Assembly (NCBI GenBank): GCA_001179505.1
Contig: CDMY01000255.1
Location: 190,772-254,771, forward strand
Direction: 5' to 3'
DNA: 64,000 nt
From: Vitrella brassicaformis
Lineage: Eukaryota; Sar; Vitrellaceae
Program-made: the position numbers and the translations under genes
The notes under the pieces: model-generated
Told to the model about the DNA's origin: nothing
The model's input: only the letters and a program-made list of their open reading frames with translations
Database searches by the model: none
Part shown: positions 10,780 through 24,500 of the stretch, in pieces
Layout: every line of letters starts with the position of its first letter
How positions within the stretch are numbered: the stretch's first letter is position 1

Positions 10780-12540
10780 CTACGTCGGCGCCCCTCTGCC
10801 CAATGAGGTCCTTGCCTTCTGCAGCCACAGCCTCATCAGACGTCTGGACGGCGCTGACAAGGCAACATCCACACCCTCAAATGGCCGTGGAGTCTGCCAC
10901 TCGTCCACATCCCCCACCTGCGCACATCAACACACCCCGCAGCTAACCGATGTCCGTGCACACCGACCGACGGCTGCCCTTTTTCTCCCGCCCACCTGTG
11001 CCTCCTCCATGTGTTCGCTCGAAGCCGCTGCCTCCTCTGCTGGTTTGCCCTCGCCCTCCTCTGCTTCCGACGCCTCCTCCCCTCCGCCCCGCGCGGTTGT
11101 TCTGGCGGCCTGCAGCCACGCCCGCATGATTGTCGCTGCGTGGGGGGGCACAGTGACGTCAGGGAAGGGGGCTGTGTCCTGGGCGGGCCGTGCCGAGGGC
11201 AGTGCGAGACGAATGGGCGTATACGGCTGACCCACCCCTCTCTCGAGAGGGATGTTCTGATGGATGGAGAGAGAGAGAAAAGGAAGTGCTGATCTCCATG
11301 TTTATGTCTCGGCCTTGTGCGTGTGGCTGTCACCCTGTTGCGGGAGTGGTACGTCTGGTAGCATGTGGCGCAGAGCACGGCGGTGGGTGTGAAGGTCTTG
11401 TAGTAGTGCAGCCACAGTGTCTCGTTCCACAGTGGCGAGAGGTCGCGGGTTTGCCTGAACTGCGATGCCATGGCCATGGCTGAGTAGATGGGGTAGGTGT
11501 CGATGGCTTGGGGGTTGCCGCATAGCTCACACTGACGCTGATTCGCCAAAGCCAGCGCTGAGTTGGGCTTCACCACACGCAACTGCAAATGGCCAACCAC
11601 ACATATGAAGGCGTTCGTTCAATGGCCGGCAAGCTTGTGATGGTTTGGGATAGGGTGGTACCTGTCTTTGCAGGTGTAGCAGGAATTTGGCCCTCTGTCG
11701 CCACATGCGTGTGATGTCGGCGCACACCTGCGGGACGTGCATGACGCGACCCGTCTCCTTCCGACGACGCAGCAACTCAGCCATCTGCCACACCCACACA
11801 GGCAGCGGAGATGAGCGTTATTCGCTGCGGTTGGTGACGTGATGTTTTTGTGCCTGCATACCTGTTCATCTGGCGGCACATTGAAGCCGAACAAGGCCCC
11901 TTCGGCAGGAGCTGTCGTCACCGACCTGAAACACACACAGACACAGACAAGCTCAGCCCCTGCCTGCACTCATCGAGCCCATGGCTGCGTACTCGTCTTC
12001 TCTGGGCGATATGGCCAGTGAGGCCTGCGTGTCTCGTTGCTCCTCGGGCGACACAGCTCCCAAGGCCTGCAGCTGCCGAGGGTCGAGTGTGCCCATGAGG
12101 GTGGCCAGGGCCTTGAGCAGAGGAGTGCGATAGCGCTCCATCGTCTGTCGGCTGCCCAGAACCACCTCACGGAAGTTCTGCTGGAGCCATATCGCACTGC
12201 ACACAACACAAGGACAAGGAGCTAACAGCGTGCGAGCTTCTGAGGGCATCTCGTCCGTGCGTGCATGCTCCTTACTTTTCTTTGACGAATTCTTGTTTGT
12301 ATCTGGCGAGTCCGTATGGGTCACGGGCCTCCTCAGGCTCCACCCAACCCTCCATGATGCCGCCACCTGACAGACACGCACACACGAAGGCACGGTGGAC
12401 ATGCTGTACGCTTCGTGTGTGCCGTCGTTTGAACCAACCAGGTGGCGCTCTGAGGATGGGTTTGGCCTTGATTTCCTTCCACTCCTCCAGCAGGCTCTTC
12501 TCCTCACCCTCCCGCACCCTCTTGGCCACATCCACCGAGG
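10780..12540 (-). other. Giant protein: cytosolic tail with CxxC pairs
   Basis: After the last membrane span come charged helices (SLLEEWKEIKAKPIL, QTMERYRTPLLKALATLMG, MAELLRRRKETGRVMHVP). A domain with two CxxC pairs follows (QCELCGNPQ and VLCATCYQTYH, about 60 residues apart), which could bind zinc. The end has two copies of a short motif: IMRAWLQAARTTARG near 11110 and LMRLWLQKARTSLGRG at the extreme C-terminus. Confidence 0.6.
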
Positions 12541-15500
12541 GCACTTTCCACACGCGCAGGTAGTTGGCCGTCCACACGGAACACGTCTTGATGAAGCCGC
12601 ACACCAGCCACACGACAGGGAACACGACGGAGAATGCCGGGTCGTCAAACATGTTCCAGTTCTCCGAGAAGAGCACCTGCATCCCCAGCAGCCACGTGAA
12701 GGTGCCAGCGGCCAGCAGCGAGACCATAAAGTAGTACTGCTCGGAGAAGCACAGCAGGTCCAGCGACCGCACCGACGGCGGCACGCCCTCGTCCACCGAC
12801 TTGCCCTCGCCCTTCCACCGGTCAGCACGCGTGTCGAATCGGAATTTGCAGTATCGGAGGTAGTCCATGATGCGCCACCTGTGGAACAGCTCCATGATGT
12901 TGAGGCAGAGAATGTCGAAGAGGATGTGAAAGAAGAAGATGATAACGAAGAAGGTCATGTAGTAGGGGGCAGTGGCGGGAGTGATGTCGAACTGCAGCAG
13001 GATGTCGGTCTCGTCGTAGAAGAACCAGCACAGCCCCAGCACCACCGGGATCCACAACGCTGCCAGCAGATCAGTCGAGTAGCTCGCCATGCAACCTGAA
13101 TGGAAGACGACGACAGACAGGATGCCCATGATGACTGCATCGCCTGTCTTCTGGGTCACTTTACCGATCATGTCGCTTGGTATCGGGTCGCGGACCGGGC
13201 GGCTGCAGCCATGTATGCAGTCACAGACACAGATGCGCTTGAGCTCACACACGCCCCCCCTGTTTGTTCCCTTACTTTCTGGCCTCTTGTTTGAACTTCT
13301 CGTCCAATGTGTCCAGGTCTTCATCCTCGTACTCAGATGCGCCCTCCTCCGGCACAAAACGCCTTCAGGTATACAGACAACAAATGACACCAGAATTGGG
13401 GATTACATTTGCGAGTGAGCAGCTGCCGTTGTCTGTCTGTTGCCTTACTGTCTCTCCCACGGTTTGGCCCCCCTGGCCAGCCACTGTAGCATTCGCCACG
13501 CCTTCCTGCCCCTGTGCTCGATGGTGTACAGGATGTACTCCTGGCTGGGACTCACGTAAATGCGGTCAAACGTCTGATAGGAGGCGCGAGGAGGAACACA
13601 CCTCCATCGTGACGTCGGTCGGTCCGTGGCTGAGGTGTGTCGAGTCGATCTACCTGTATGAGGAGTTGTATGAGGAAGCACATGAGGAAGGAGAAGAGGT
13701 CAGGGGCGGCCAGAATCGCTAGAGTGTTGGTCTGACACACACAGGAGAAAGCAGCACTCGAATGCATCGATCCGCCGGTCGGTGCGTTATCAAGCCCACC
13801 AGAATGGCGATAACATTAATTGGCACCACGAGCAGCATCTCCTTCATGAACTGATGCACCACCAAACTCATCGCGACCTTCAGTAGATACAACCCGACCT
13901 GCTCACACACAAACACACACGCACACACAAGGCGATAAGGGCTGGCCACATCTGTCAGGGTGTGGATGACTCACTGACCAGCATGTAGAATATGTTGTCC
14001 CTGAAGATCTCCGAGGCGGCGAACTCGAGCACCGACAGCGCCACGAAACTGTGCAGGAGGAGGCAGAGCGCGAGAGCGCTCCTCTTCCATATGCGCATGG
14101 TGAAGACGGTCATGAGGTCGAGCTCGTCCGCCTCCTGCTTCATCAGCTTGGCCAGCCGGTGAGCGTCGCTCTCGAGTCGCTTCTCGAAGTCAGATATCGC
14201 CGGACGAATGAAGATGCGCATGCCCAGGAAGATCAGGTACACGCCCACCACCATCAGGCCCATGCCCAAGCGACCATACTGACGCACTGCAGACATACAA
14301 CAACATCGACAGTGCAGTGCTACATACACATACAGTGCCCCGTGAACGCCCGTACTTCTGAAGTCTGTCCGTGTGAGTTCGGTCTCAGCGTTGTAGGAGC
14401 TGACAAATGAGTCGAAGAGCCCCAAAGGGCACTCCGGGGTGATCTCCTGCCGGCAGGCGCTGTACGTCTTGCAGTCGGCGTCCTCCTCCTTGCAGTTGAA
14501 CCAGATGAAGAACGGCAGCGCAAGGCCACCCACGGCCCCCGTGCAGAGGGCCACCACTATCAGCAACCCAACTGTGAAGGGCAGGAGGGCCAGGAGGCTG
14601 CCGCGGACGACGGGGGGCAGGTAGAACTGGGGATAGAACGACTTGTACAGCGCCGGCGGGTGCCTGCACACACACACACACACACAGATCCACCCCATGC
14701 ACTCGTCCATCGTGTGCCTCCTGTTTGTGGTCGCATACTTGAGTTTGGTGAAGAGTCTGTGCATGATCCAGAGTACGAACAGCATGGCTACGCTGAAGAG
14801 GCCGACGAAGAAGAAGAGCGAGATGTAGTACTGGAACTGGAAGGCAAAGCTGACGAGCACGTCCGTGTGGTCCATCGGGATCAGAGAGAACACCAACTCA
14901 TACTCCACGGCAACCTGATCAGACCCAAGAAACCATCAGCATCACATACCATACCTACACGAACACTAACGGAATCCCACCTGTCCCCGTTGTTGGGCCT
15001 TGTCGAGGGTCTGCAGCTTCTGGTACTTCACCTCCGCCCGTATGATCTCCTTGTTGCGGTCATTCTCCTGCCAGTAGTAGACGTCCAGCACCACACGGCC
15101 AGGCAGACTATCCTCCGATGCCGGCTCAACAAGCTTCACCTGAACCCACCAGAACAGAAGGCGGCAATCCACTGCTGTTCTAGGCAGGTCTGTGCTCGGA
15201 CTTACCGGCACCAGGGGCACTGTCCTGGTCTTTCCTGAGTCGAGGTCCTTCCTCTTCATGGGGTATCGTGTGATGTAGAAGAGCTCTGCCCCCTCGTTGA
15301 CCTCAAACCAGCGCGGCAGCACCTGTTTGTCGTTGAAGACCTCGTCATACAGACATCGTAGCCGCACGTTGCGGCACTGGTCCGCCACTGCCGTGGACAG
15401 GTAGGCCAGTCGCTTGATGGGCTTTGTGGTGCCGAGAGGGACGAGCTGGCACTCTCGGCTCTGCTCAGCCAGCGCCCACAGGGGGATGGTGTGGCCGAAG

Positions 15501-18500
15501 CCCTCACAGTTGGAGAAGTACGGCAGGTACGACAGCCAGATGGCGCTCGTGCCGTCCTGCCAGTAGTCGTCCTTGTTCTGGAACCTGTTGACGCCCAACT
15601 CACTCGCCTGCTGCTGATATATGTCGGCCTCGAAATCCCTGAAGGTAATGACAGCGAAGGAGAAGACCAGTGGATGGATGAGAATTGCTTCTTGTGCAGC
15701 TACGCTCGTCACCTTGGCATGAAGCTGAGGAAGGCCCGCGTGGCGACATACGGACTCGACGCACTCAGGTTCTTGACAGGGCTGTATCCACATAGACAGT
15801 CACACATCCACGTAAGCGATCATTGTCTCTCATGCGCCTACATGTTGTAGGGTACTTCCAGCTGCATGTCACGATTGACCTCCATGAGGAACATGTCGCT
15901 CGTACCCAGCCTCGCCCGGTCTGGTTGGGTGGTCTCGATGACGGCCGACTGCAGGAGGAGGAACTTGTCGGGCAGAAACAGCCCATTGAGGATGTCGATG
16001 TCGACTCGGTACTGCACGGTGCGGAGGAAGTGCAGGTGCAGCTCCAGAATGCCCTTGAGCGTGCCAGCGGGAGCCTCCGTGATGGACGGGGGAAGCTGCG
16101 GCAACAAAATACACACATGCCTCGGTCGATGAATCACTGCATTCATCTCTCTGTATCCATCTGCCCACTGACCTCTATTCGTGTTGCTTCATTGGGCGTC
16201 TGGGTGAGCTCCAGCGTCCTGTTGACCGAGATACTGATGCGCCAGTCTGCACCGTACTCTATTGCGGGGCTCAGGTGACGCAGGTCGAATGTTATTAACG
16301 CAGACGAGCCGGCATGTCCCTGGTAGATCGTCACCTGCACACACACATGGCCTCACATTCTCCCACATAAGGTACGTATGTGTGTGGGTGGCTGGCTTGC
16401 CATTTCGTCCTGGTCGTCGCCCCACGTGAAGTTCATGATGCTCGGTGTGGAGAGGTTATGGTTAACGGGGTTGAGAGACTCAATGACCACCTCGCCCTCG
16501 TTGAGAAACTGGACGGTCGACCGCTTGCTGCACTGATCCAGACGGGTCGCACCAGATATCGCCGTTAAGGTACCCAACGGACACCTGCAAAACAACCATG
16601 CGCATCGAATACATCTGTGCGTGTGCGATCGTAGGTGTGCGCTGGCCGACCGTGTCCACCCTGCGGTGCCCGCGGCCTCCCTCTCTCCGATGGTCCGTTT
16701 GAGTTCTTTGATGACCCACTCGGCCTTGGTCTGTCGCGTCACGCGCAGCAGCTTGGCCAGCGCTGACGTGTCGTCAAAGAGAAGCGTCAAGTCGCTCAGC
16801 GTCGAGTCATACGGGGTCGCCACGGGACAGTAGAAGCCAAACGGACATCGCTCTCGAGTCCTTATGGAAGAAACAATGGGAGCCAAGTGAAAGGGTGTGT
16901 AAACGACAGGGCAGCGACGACAGTGTCTAACCTGAAGGATTCTGATGTCTTGTTCCGGCAGAAGAAGCCCTCTGGGCATAGGTTGCGGTACATGGCCTCC
17001 ATGGTCGTCGACGGACCGCAGTAGAACCCAGACACACACTCCCTGTCCGTCTGAAAGATGGAAACCCAGGACGCATCACATACCCAGACAGGCATGACTG
17101 ACACATTCGTAGCCCCCCTTTCTGATCTTGCGCCGTGTCCCTACCTGTGACTCCGGCGTGGTGGCTTCGCCGCAGACATATCCCTCGGGGCAGGCCTCCG
17201 AGAAGGTGAGATTCCCCGTCAGAGATGGGCACACTCTGCCAGAGGGGCACGGGTCACAGGCGGTGTCATCCACCGTCCCCCGCCATGGCGCCCAGCTCCC
17301 CTTCTCACACGCACGACATGACACGTCGGACGTCCCGCCGCGGCGCCACTTGCCTACACATGAATCAGTCAAGCGTCGTGTGTATTGGGGTATCGATCCA
17401 CCCACTGTCTGGCCTGCGTTGTCTTACCGGGTTCACAGATGTAAGGCGTGGTTGTTCCGAAGTCGGGACACGAGAAGCCAGGTGGGCAGTCGAGACACTC
17501 GAAACTGCCCTCACTGGGCGAGTACTCACCCGGGAAGCATGTGGTGCCCCGTAGCCGACCCTCTTCGTCCACGATGGTCCCCGTGCCGGCCGGAATGGGC
17601 ACTGCCGTCCCCGGCGGGCATATCGTGCCCACGGGACACAGGTCTGTGCCACCAGATGAGTTGGCGCGCGGCTGACAGAATGTGCCAGTCATGCATTGGT
17701 GAGGGGCCTTGAGGGACAGCGGGTCGGTGAAGTCGATGAACAGGGGCTCGTCTCCGTCTGTCGTGTTGAGCTGCAGACGGCGGACAGGAACGGAGGGAGC
17801 GAGGCCCTCGCGGTCGAAAGCAGAGAATGGCACTCGGTAGTAGTAGGGCATGCGGAGGCCTGAAGAAGCCATGCTTGTCAGAAACGACAGCCACCCGGTG
17901 TGCACTTGGGGGTCGAGGCTGCGGCTGCTGTCGAACGGATTCTCAAGACGCTGGAATATCGACGCGATCCGTGACGCAAGAGAAGATGAAGCGCCTTGAT
18001 TGTCCGCTGGCTCGTCACGCTGGACAAGCCGCCTCCCTGCCACAGGGCTGGGGGCGAGAGCGAACCCCCAGAGACTGAAATCCGTCGCCACGACCCCTCC
18101 CACGCCACTGGTTGTAAGATTGACGTAGTTCTGCAACATCAACTCAGCATTGGGCACCAGGAAGATCGGCACAGGCTGCTTCGTGATCCCCTCCATGGGC
18201 AGCTCTCGCAGTCGCCTCGCCGCACCCCCACCTGACCCCGTGGTCTCGTTGAAGGGTAGGTCGACCTCCCTCGTCGAGTAGAAGTAGAGGCACGTGCCAG
18301 CGTCGCAGTACATGGCCTCGCGACATGGCTGTGGGCGCGTCCAGAAGGTCAGCGAGTCGACGAGGTAGAGCAGGCGGGATCGCACCTCGGGTATGTGTAC
18401 GTGGTAGTCGAGTCGCCATGACTCGTCATCTGTGTTGATCATCTCGAGGCCGTCCATCCCAGGGGATTCCATGCGGGACAGCCGGTACGCGAGCCGCTGC

Positions 18501-21500
18501 AGGCTCAGGCCGTGAAGAGTAGTGTACGGATCCTTCAGATACGTCCCCGCCTCCTCGTCTAGAAGGCGCTGAACCTTCGCCCTGTTCCAACAGCATGCTC
18601 CCGTGAAGAGGTCCTTCCACGACGTGCCCGCGGGCCTCGGAATCCGCCAAATGGCGCTCAGCCTGTCCACGAGATCGGTGCGGGAGAAGGGGACGTAGTA
18701 CATGTCGATGGACGAGTCACAGACAGCAGCTATCACAATGGGATCGCCCAGCTCCAACTGATCGATGGATGCACATACAGAAAACACGTATGAGTGCAGA
18801 GGTGCTTAAACACCGGGCCGTCTTTCATCGCTTACGCGTGTGATGTTATCGACGGACAGCGGGATCGGAACACACAGCGATGGCTCGTGCTTGGATGCAG
18901 TGCCGACCCCGCACCTCAACCCAGAGGGACATAGCTTGGATGGCGCCTTGGTGCCCCTCTCTTCACAGAGATAGCCACACGGACACGGTAGCGGCTTGAG
19001 CATCCTCTCATGCGGACAGATGCCACCCTCAAAGCACTCGGTGCAGTTCCACTGCCCGGACTTGGCGCTGAACGTCCCGGCAGGGCATGACCGAGGCTCC
19101 AGGTTACCGGGTGTGGGGCCGCACATGTAGCGACTGCTACATGGGATGCCGGGGTGTCGAGGGGTGGGGCAGTAGAAGCCCAACGGACAGCCGCCCACGC
19201 CCTGTGGCTTGAACGAACCCGCCGGGCAGAAGAAGCCCTGGAAGCACGGCTGAGGAGTTGAGTAGTTGCCCGGCCGCGACACCCCCGAGACGGCCCCAGG
19301 CCAGCAGTGCAGACCGGTGGGGCAGCGGAGCGGCCTGCGCCCGTCCTTGAAGCGTGTGACAACAGCGTCGGCCGTGGCGGTTCCCTCCAGGCAGTAGTTG
19401 CCTCCCGGGCAGGGCTTGTAGGGCACTGTCAGGCCCCACTCGTCACACACCCAGCCTGCCTCGCATGGGAACGGGTGGGCCATTCGTGTGTGAGGGCAGA
19501 CGTGGCCGGGGGGGCATGGGCGACACTGCTGCTGCCCCTCCAGTGGCTGGTATGTGCCTGATGGGCATGGGATGGCGTCAGTGTTGCCTTGGCCCTCGCA
19601 GTGGTGGCCTGGTGGGCAGCGGGTGATGGGGCCGACACCCCTAGGGCAGTAGTGGCCGCCGGGACACGTGGCGAGGAGCTTGATATGCACGTAAGAGTCC
19701 GACCAGTCCACCCCGTTGAGCGTCACTCGGACCTGAACACACAAACAGGGCAGGGTATGGATAGTCGATACTCGCAGCTTGCCTCCTTTATCCACCCGTC
19801 GTACCTTAGCATCTCCCAGGCTGTTGGATGCGGCTCCCAGCACTTTGGGCACCACACAGGCCACCTCCGTGGAGCTCATGTACACCAGCTTGGAAGACGA
19901 TACCCACTCGAACGAACACGCCGCAGCCGTCGTGTTGATGAAGCCCGTCCCTCGGACAATCACCAGGCCCCCTCCCTTGTTGAGAGCCACCGGCGGCGTC
20001 ACGTGGCTCAACAACACCTCCGGATGGAAGGTCACGAAGGTTAGCAGGCTGTCGAGGTGGAAGTCATCGGGATGCCACGCCGTCACACCCTCTGGCGAGT
20101 AGTTCTGGTCGTTGTTCGACACGAAGATGGGCACGCGAGTGACAGTCCGCGCGGCCACCGATGCTGAGCTCAGCCTGGGCGTGTAGGTGTGAATCTCTGT
20201 GTCGCTCGCCCATATGGCAGGCCGGTACATGTCGGACGGTGCTGTGCTGCCTGGGGGCCAGAAGCGCACCTTCATGTAAGCCGAGTTGTGGAAGCCAGTG
20301 CCGGTGATCTTGAGCGTGGTGGTGCTGCCCATGGGCACCAGGTCGGGAGTGACGCTGGTGATCTCTGGGGGGTCGTAGTAGAGGAACTTCTGCGATGTGT
20401 CGACCTCGTCCTGCTGGTTGAGAGACACCTGCAGGGGTTGCTCGCCGGGAGACGACTGCGGGGGCGACACACAGCGGAGGCTGCGACCGTCTTGCCGTAT
20501 AGCTGTGACCCGTTTGCCACCAAAGACGCATTGTAAGAGCTCCTCTGCTGCTGCAGGGAAGTAGTCCTTGCCCAGCACGATCTTGGCCGGGACCGATACG
20601 ACCACCTCAATGCCGCCCGATGTTGGGCCGAGGTATGGGTCGATCTGCAGCGCCACGCCTGCCGTGACGAAGTCATACTCCACAGTGGTGGCGACGAAGT
20701 TCTGTCCGTTGTTGGCGACAGAGACGGTCACGGTGCCTGGGAAGTGCTTGGGTGTCTTGCATAGGATGAGGTTGGAAGATATGAAGCGGTGGATGGGCAC
20801 GGTGGTCACGTTGAAGCGGCACATGAATTTGGGGTCGTCGATGAAGTGCGCGCCCTCCACCTGCACAACCGTGCCGCCCTCCATCGTGCCGAACGGGGGT
20901 GTCACTCGCGCGATGGACGGAGTGAGATAGTAATGGTACTGCAGGTGGGTGCCTCCGGGGCCGATGGGGAGCACGTTCTGCCCGTCGCTCGACAGCGCAA
21001 ACTGCACGTACTGCGGAAGGTTGACGGATGGGGCCGTGCATGTGATGAGGGTGTCGTTGATCCATGCCATGACGGCATACGTCGTCGCGAAGACGCATTG
21101 AGTGAGGCGGCTGTTGCGGAACACCGCCCCGGTGGTTGAGTCGGCGTACAACGATACAAGAGTGCCGCCGGTGAGGGGACCAGAGAGTGGCTCAGCCAAC
21201 TCGACATCGAAGTCCTGAAACGAGCACATAGCATAGAGGCGTGAACTTACTTGGCTGTCGCTTTTGTCGGTTTCGTATCGTTTCCCCTCACCGGTTGTCT
21301 GTAGTAGAAGATGTGTGTGAGCAGGCCTCGATCGAGATTCTGAATCGTCCCGCCGGAGATCAGACGCAAGTAAAACACCACGTAGGTCTCCGCGGCAGGC
21401 ACATTCGCCGGCACCACACACGTCAGCTCCGTCTCCGAGATGACTGTGGTGGGCACCTCATTGGGCCCAAACACACAGGCGATGGTCCACGGAGGGATCG

Positions 21501-24500
21501 ACACAGGCAGCCCATAGGTCTGGCCGTACACCGTGACCACTGTGCCCCCATCGGCGGGGCCCTCGCGCGGCTCGATGGCTGTCACCTCGGGAGCCGCCAC
21601 GAAACTGATGAGAGGCCCTGACACGAAGTCTCTCGTGTTGAGCGACAGCTGGATGGTGGTCGTGGCACCGAATCGCGCGATGTCCCATGCAGGCGTCGGG
21701 CAGTTCACAGTCGTCGAGTTGTCCACCGTTGCGGGGGTCAGGTACGCCGCCCCGTCACGGAACTTGCATTGAGTGATGAATGAGCCGAAGTTGGATCCGC
21801 GCACTGCCACATTGGCCCCTCCAAAGTCGAAGACGACACTCGGCTCGACCGTCTCGACAACCACTGCTCGATGGAAGGTGTACTCGACTGCCGGCCCAGC
21901 CCCGCTGGCGAGGTAGTCAGCGCCGTTGACCGTGACGTACATTGTGCGTGGGGTAGCACTCCATGGCAGTGGGGGTGTGGTGCACAGCAGCAGGTTGGGC
22001 TGGATGAGCGCGGCCGCATCGGAATACACGCCACGACCGATGCCGTCGGGGTCCGGCCCGAACCGACATCTGAGTGAGGGGGTCTGTCGGAAGTTGTGGC
22101 CGCTGACGAGCACGAGAGTGCCTCCTGTCTCAGGACCCTCGATGGGGTCAACAGATGTTACGTTCCAGGGCTCCACGTACCTAAAGGAAATGGGCGCAAC
22201 GACCAGTGGACAGCATGCAATGTGGGTGGGTGTTTTTGTGTTGCTCTTACGTGAAGTATTTGCCCGAGTTGAAGAAGCACCGCTCGTCCCCCTGCGTGAG
22301 GGCCACTTGCACGCGAACCTCAGCTGACGTGGGCGAAGGGGGACTGGCGCATTCATACCGCGATAAGCCATCGGCCGATGGAGGAAGCAGCGTGGCGGCT
22401 GTCGTCTCTGTGTCAAAGCAGCAATCGACCGCGGCCAATGAATCCACATACGCTACGCTCGACACGGTCATGACGATGGTGGTGTTGCCGGCGATTGGGC
22501 CGAAGTCAGGTACGACTGATTCCACGAGCATCGGTGACCCAAAGAGCACTTTAGCGGGAGTGTGCACCCAGTCGTGGCCGTCGTTGAAGGAGAGTGTCAG
22601 GTCAGCCTCATACGACATGCTGCTCCCTGCATAGACGTGCCGCGGAGTCACACACTCCACGATAGACGTGTTGACATGGCGTCCCTCCGACACGTACTCC
22701 GCGTCAAACCGACAAAGCGGTGGGGGCAAAACCGCCGAAAGGTCCGGGTACTTGCCGATGACGCTCAGAAGCGATCCACCAGTCATCGGGACGCTTGCTG
22801 GTGTGACCGAGTCGATGAAGGGGTTGCTGTAGAAGGTGAAGTCGGCACCATCACACGGACCGATCGGTGCTGCTTCTCCTCGCACCACTGCCCGCAGACA
22901 CGCTGGCGTGAGCGATGGGTCCCCTCCCGGCGACGTGCAGAGCAGCTCGTTGAATGTCGTCACCAAGGCCGGCACCCGAAGGGCACCGAAGACGCAGTCG
23001 AATGCACCTCCCCATGGCAGAATGGACAGCAACACGCGCACCTTTGTCCCTCCGCCTGCCGGTCCATGTGTGGGGATCGTCTGGACGACCTCGAATGAGG
23101 GCATGTAGCGGAAGGGCAATGGAGCCGTCTCGATTGTTGACCGCCCGCTGCGGAACAGCAGCCGAAGGGGTACGTCCTGAGCGGTGGCAGCTGCTGGCGA
23201 TGGGCAGGTCACGGTTGTGCCTGTTGCCCCGGTGGCCGACACGAGGGCAGTGCCGAAGAGGCACCACACAGCCTGGTTGCCGCGGAAGTCGGTGATAGAT
23301 GAGGGCAGGTCAGTGCCGGCAACAACCACGGATGTGCCTCCGCTGAGCCATCCCGACAAAGGCGATATGGCGGTCACGGTGAGTCGCGTCTTGAGGGGGT
23401 CGGCGACCAGAGGGGCCGACATGTCGTGGATGAGGTTGAGGGGCGTCTGCCACGGATGGACAAGAGATACCGACATGCGCTCAGTTGCCACGTCAGACGT
23501 ATCCACAAGGCTCGAAGGGACGGCACAGGCGACGCGTGTGTCGGAGAGGATGGACGCCGTGACGATGGACGCCCCGCACGCAGCGTCCATGCAGACAAGG
23601 GCGCACATGAGTCCGCCTCCCTCGAACCGGCTGAATCCCGCACCGCCCACGACGATGGCAGTGGAGTAGGGGGCGCCCAGCCACACACTCGACGATGGGA
23701 CCGTGAGCGCATCCGTAGCTACAACGGTGCTCTCCAGGCTTGACATAGAGTAGCTCGTCACAACGGTGAAGCTAAGCTTATTGGACGCCGTCGCTCCCCC
23801 GTTGATGCTGACCGACACCTGCGCGCTGCCTGGCGGGAGACTGTCGGGTGTGGGACACGTGACGACAAAGGCGGTCTGGTACTCGGCTGTTGTGGAGACC
23901 ACAGCGGGCATGAGAGGGTTGCTGGACTCGAACAGACACACTAGCTGGGCTGAGGGGAAGAAGCGGCCTCCCCTCACCTCCATGGCCACCCCTCCGATGT
24001 CGGTGACTTGTGTGGGGGTGATGGTGGCGATCGTGGGCTCAATGAAGACGCGAACGGGTTTGGCCTCGAGGTCCAGCCACACGGGGTGGGGGACGGCCGC
24101 CGTCATGTACAGGAAATCAATACCCTCATGAGGCAATAGCGGACTCGTACACGTAAGGGTGTTCGAATCCACGAAGAGCGCGGCCGCACTCAAACTGACA
24201 GAAAGGGGACAGCCAAAAACAGGAGTATCACGGACAGGAAGTGTAGACTTGGTTGTGTGTGTGGCCTACCTTGCAGAGTAGAAGTGGCATGTGATGGTGG
24301 ATGCCTGGTTGAGGTCAACGAAGCTCCCTGTGATTGTAATGGGCACAGCCTGCCCCACGGGGATCTGATCCGGCGTCACCTCCGCCACCGACCACCCCTG
24401 ACGACTCGTCCGCACGGCGCCCGCCCAGCCCGGCTGAGACAAGGCACTTCCGCCTTCCTTGACGCCCACGTACACATCCACGTTTCGGTCGGTGCCGTCT

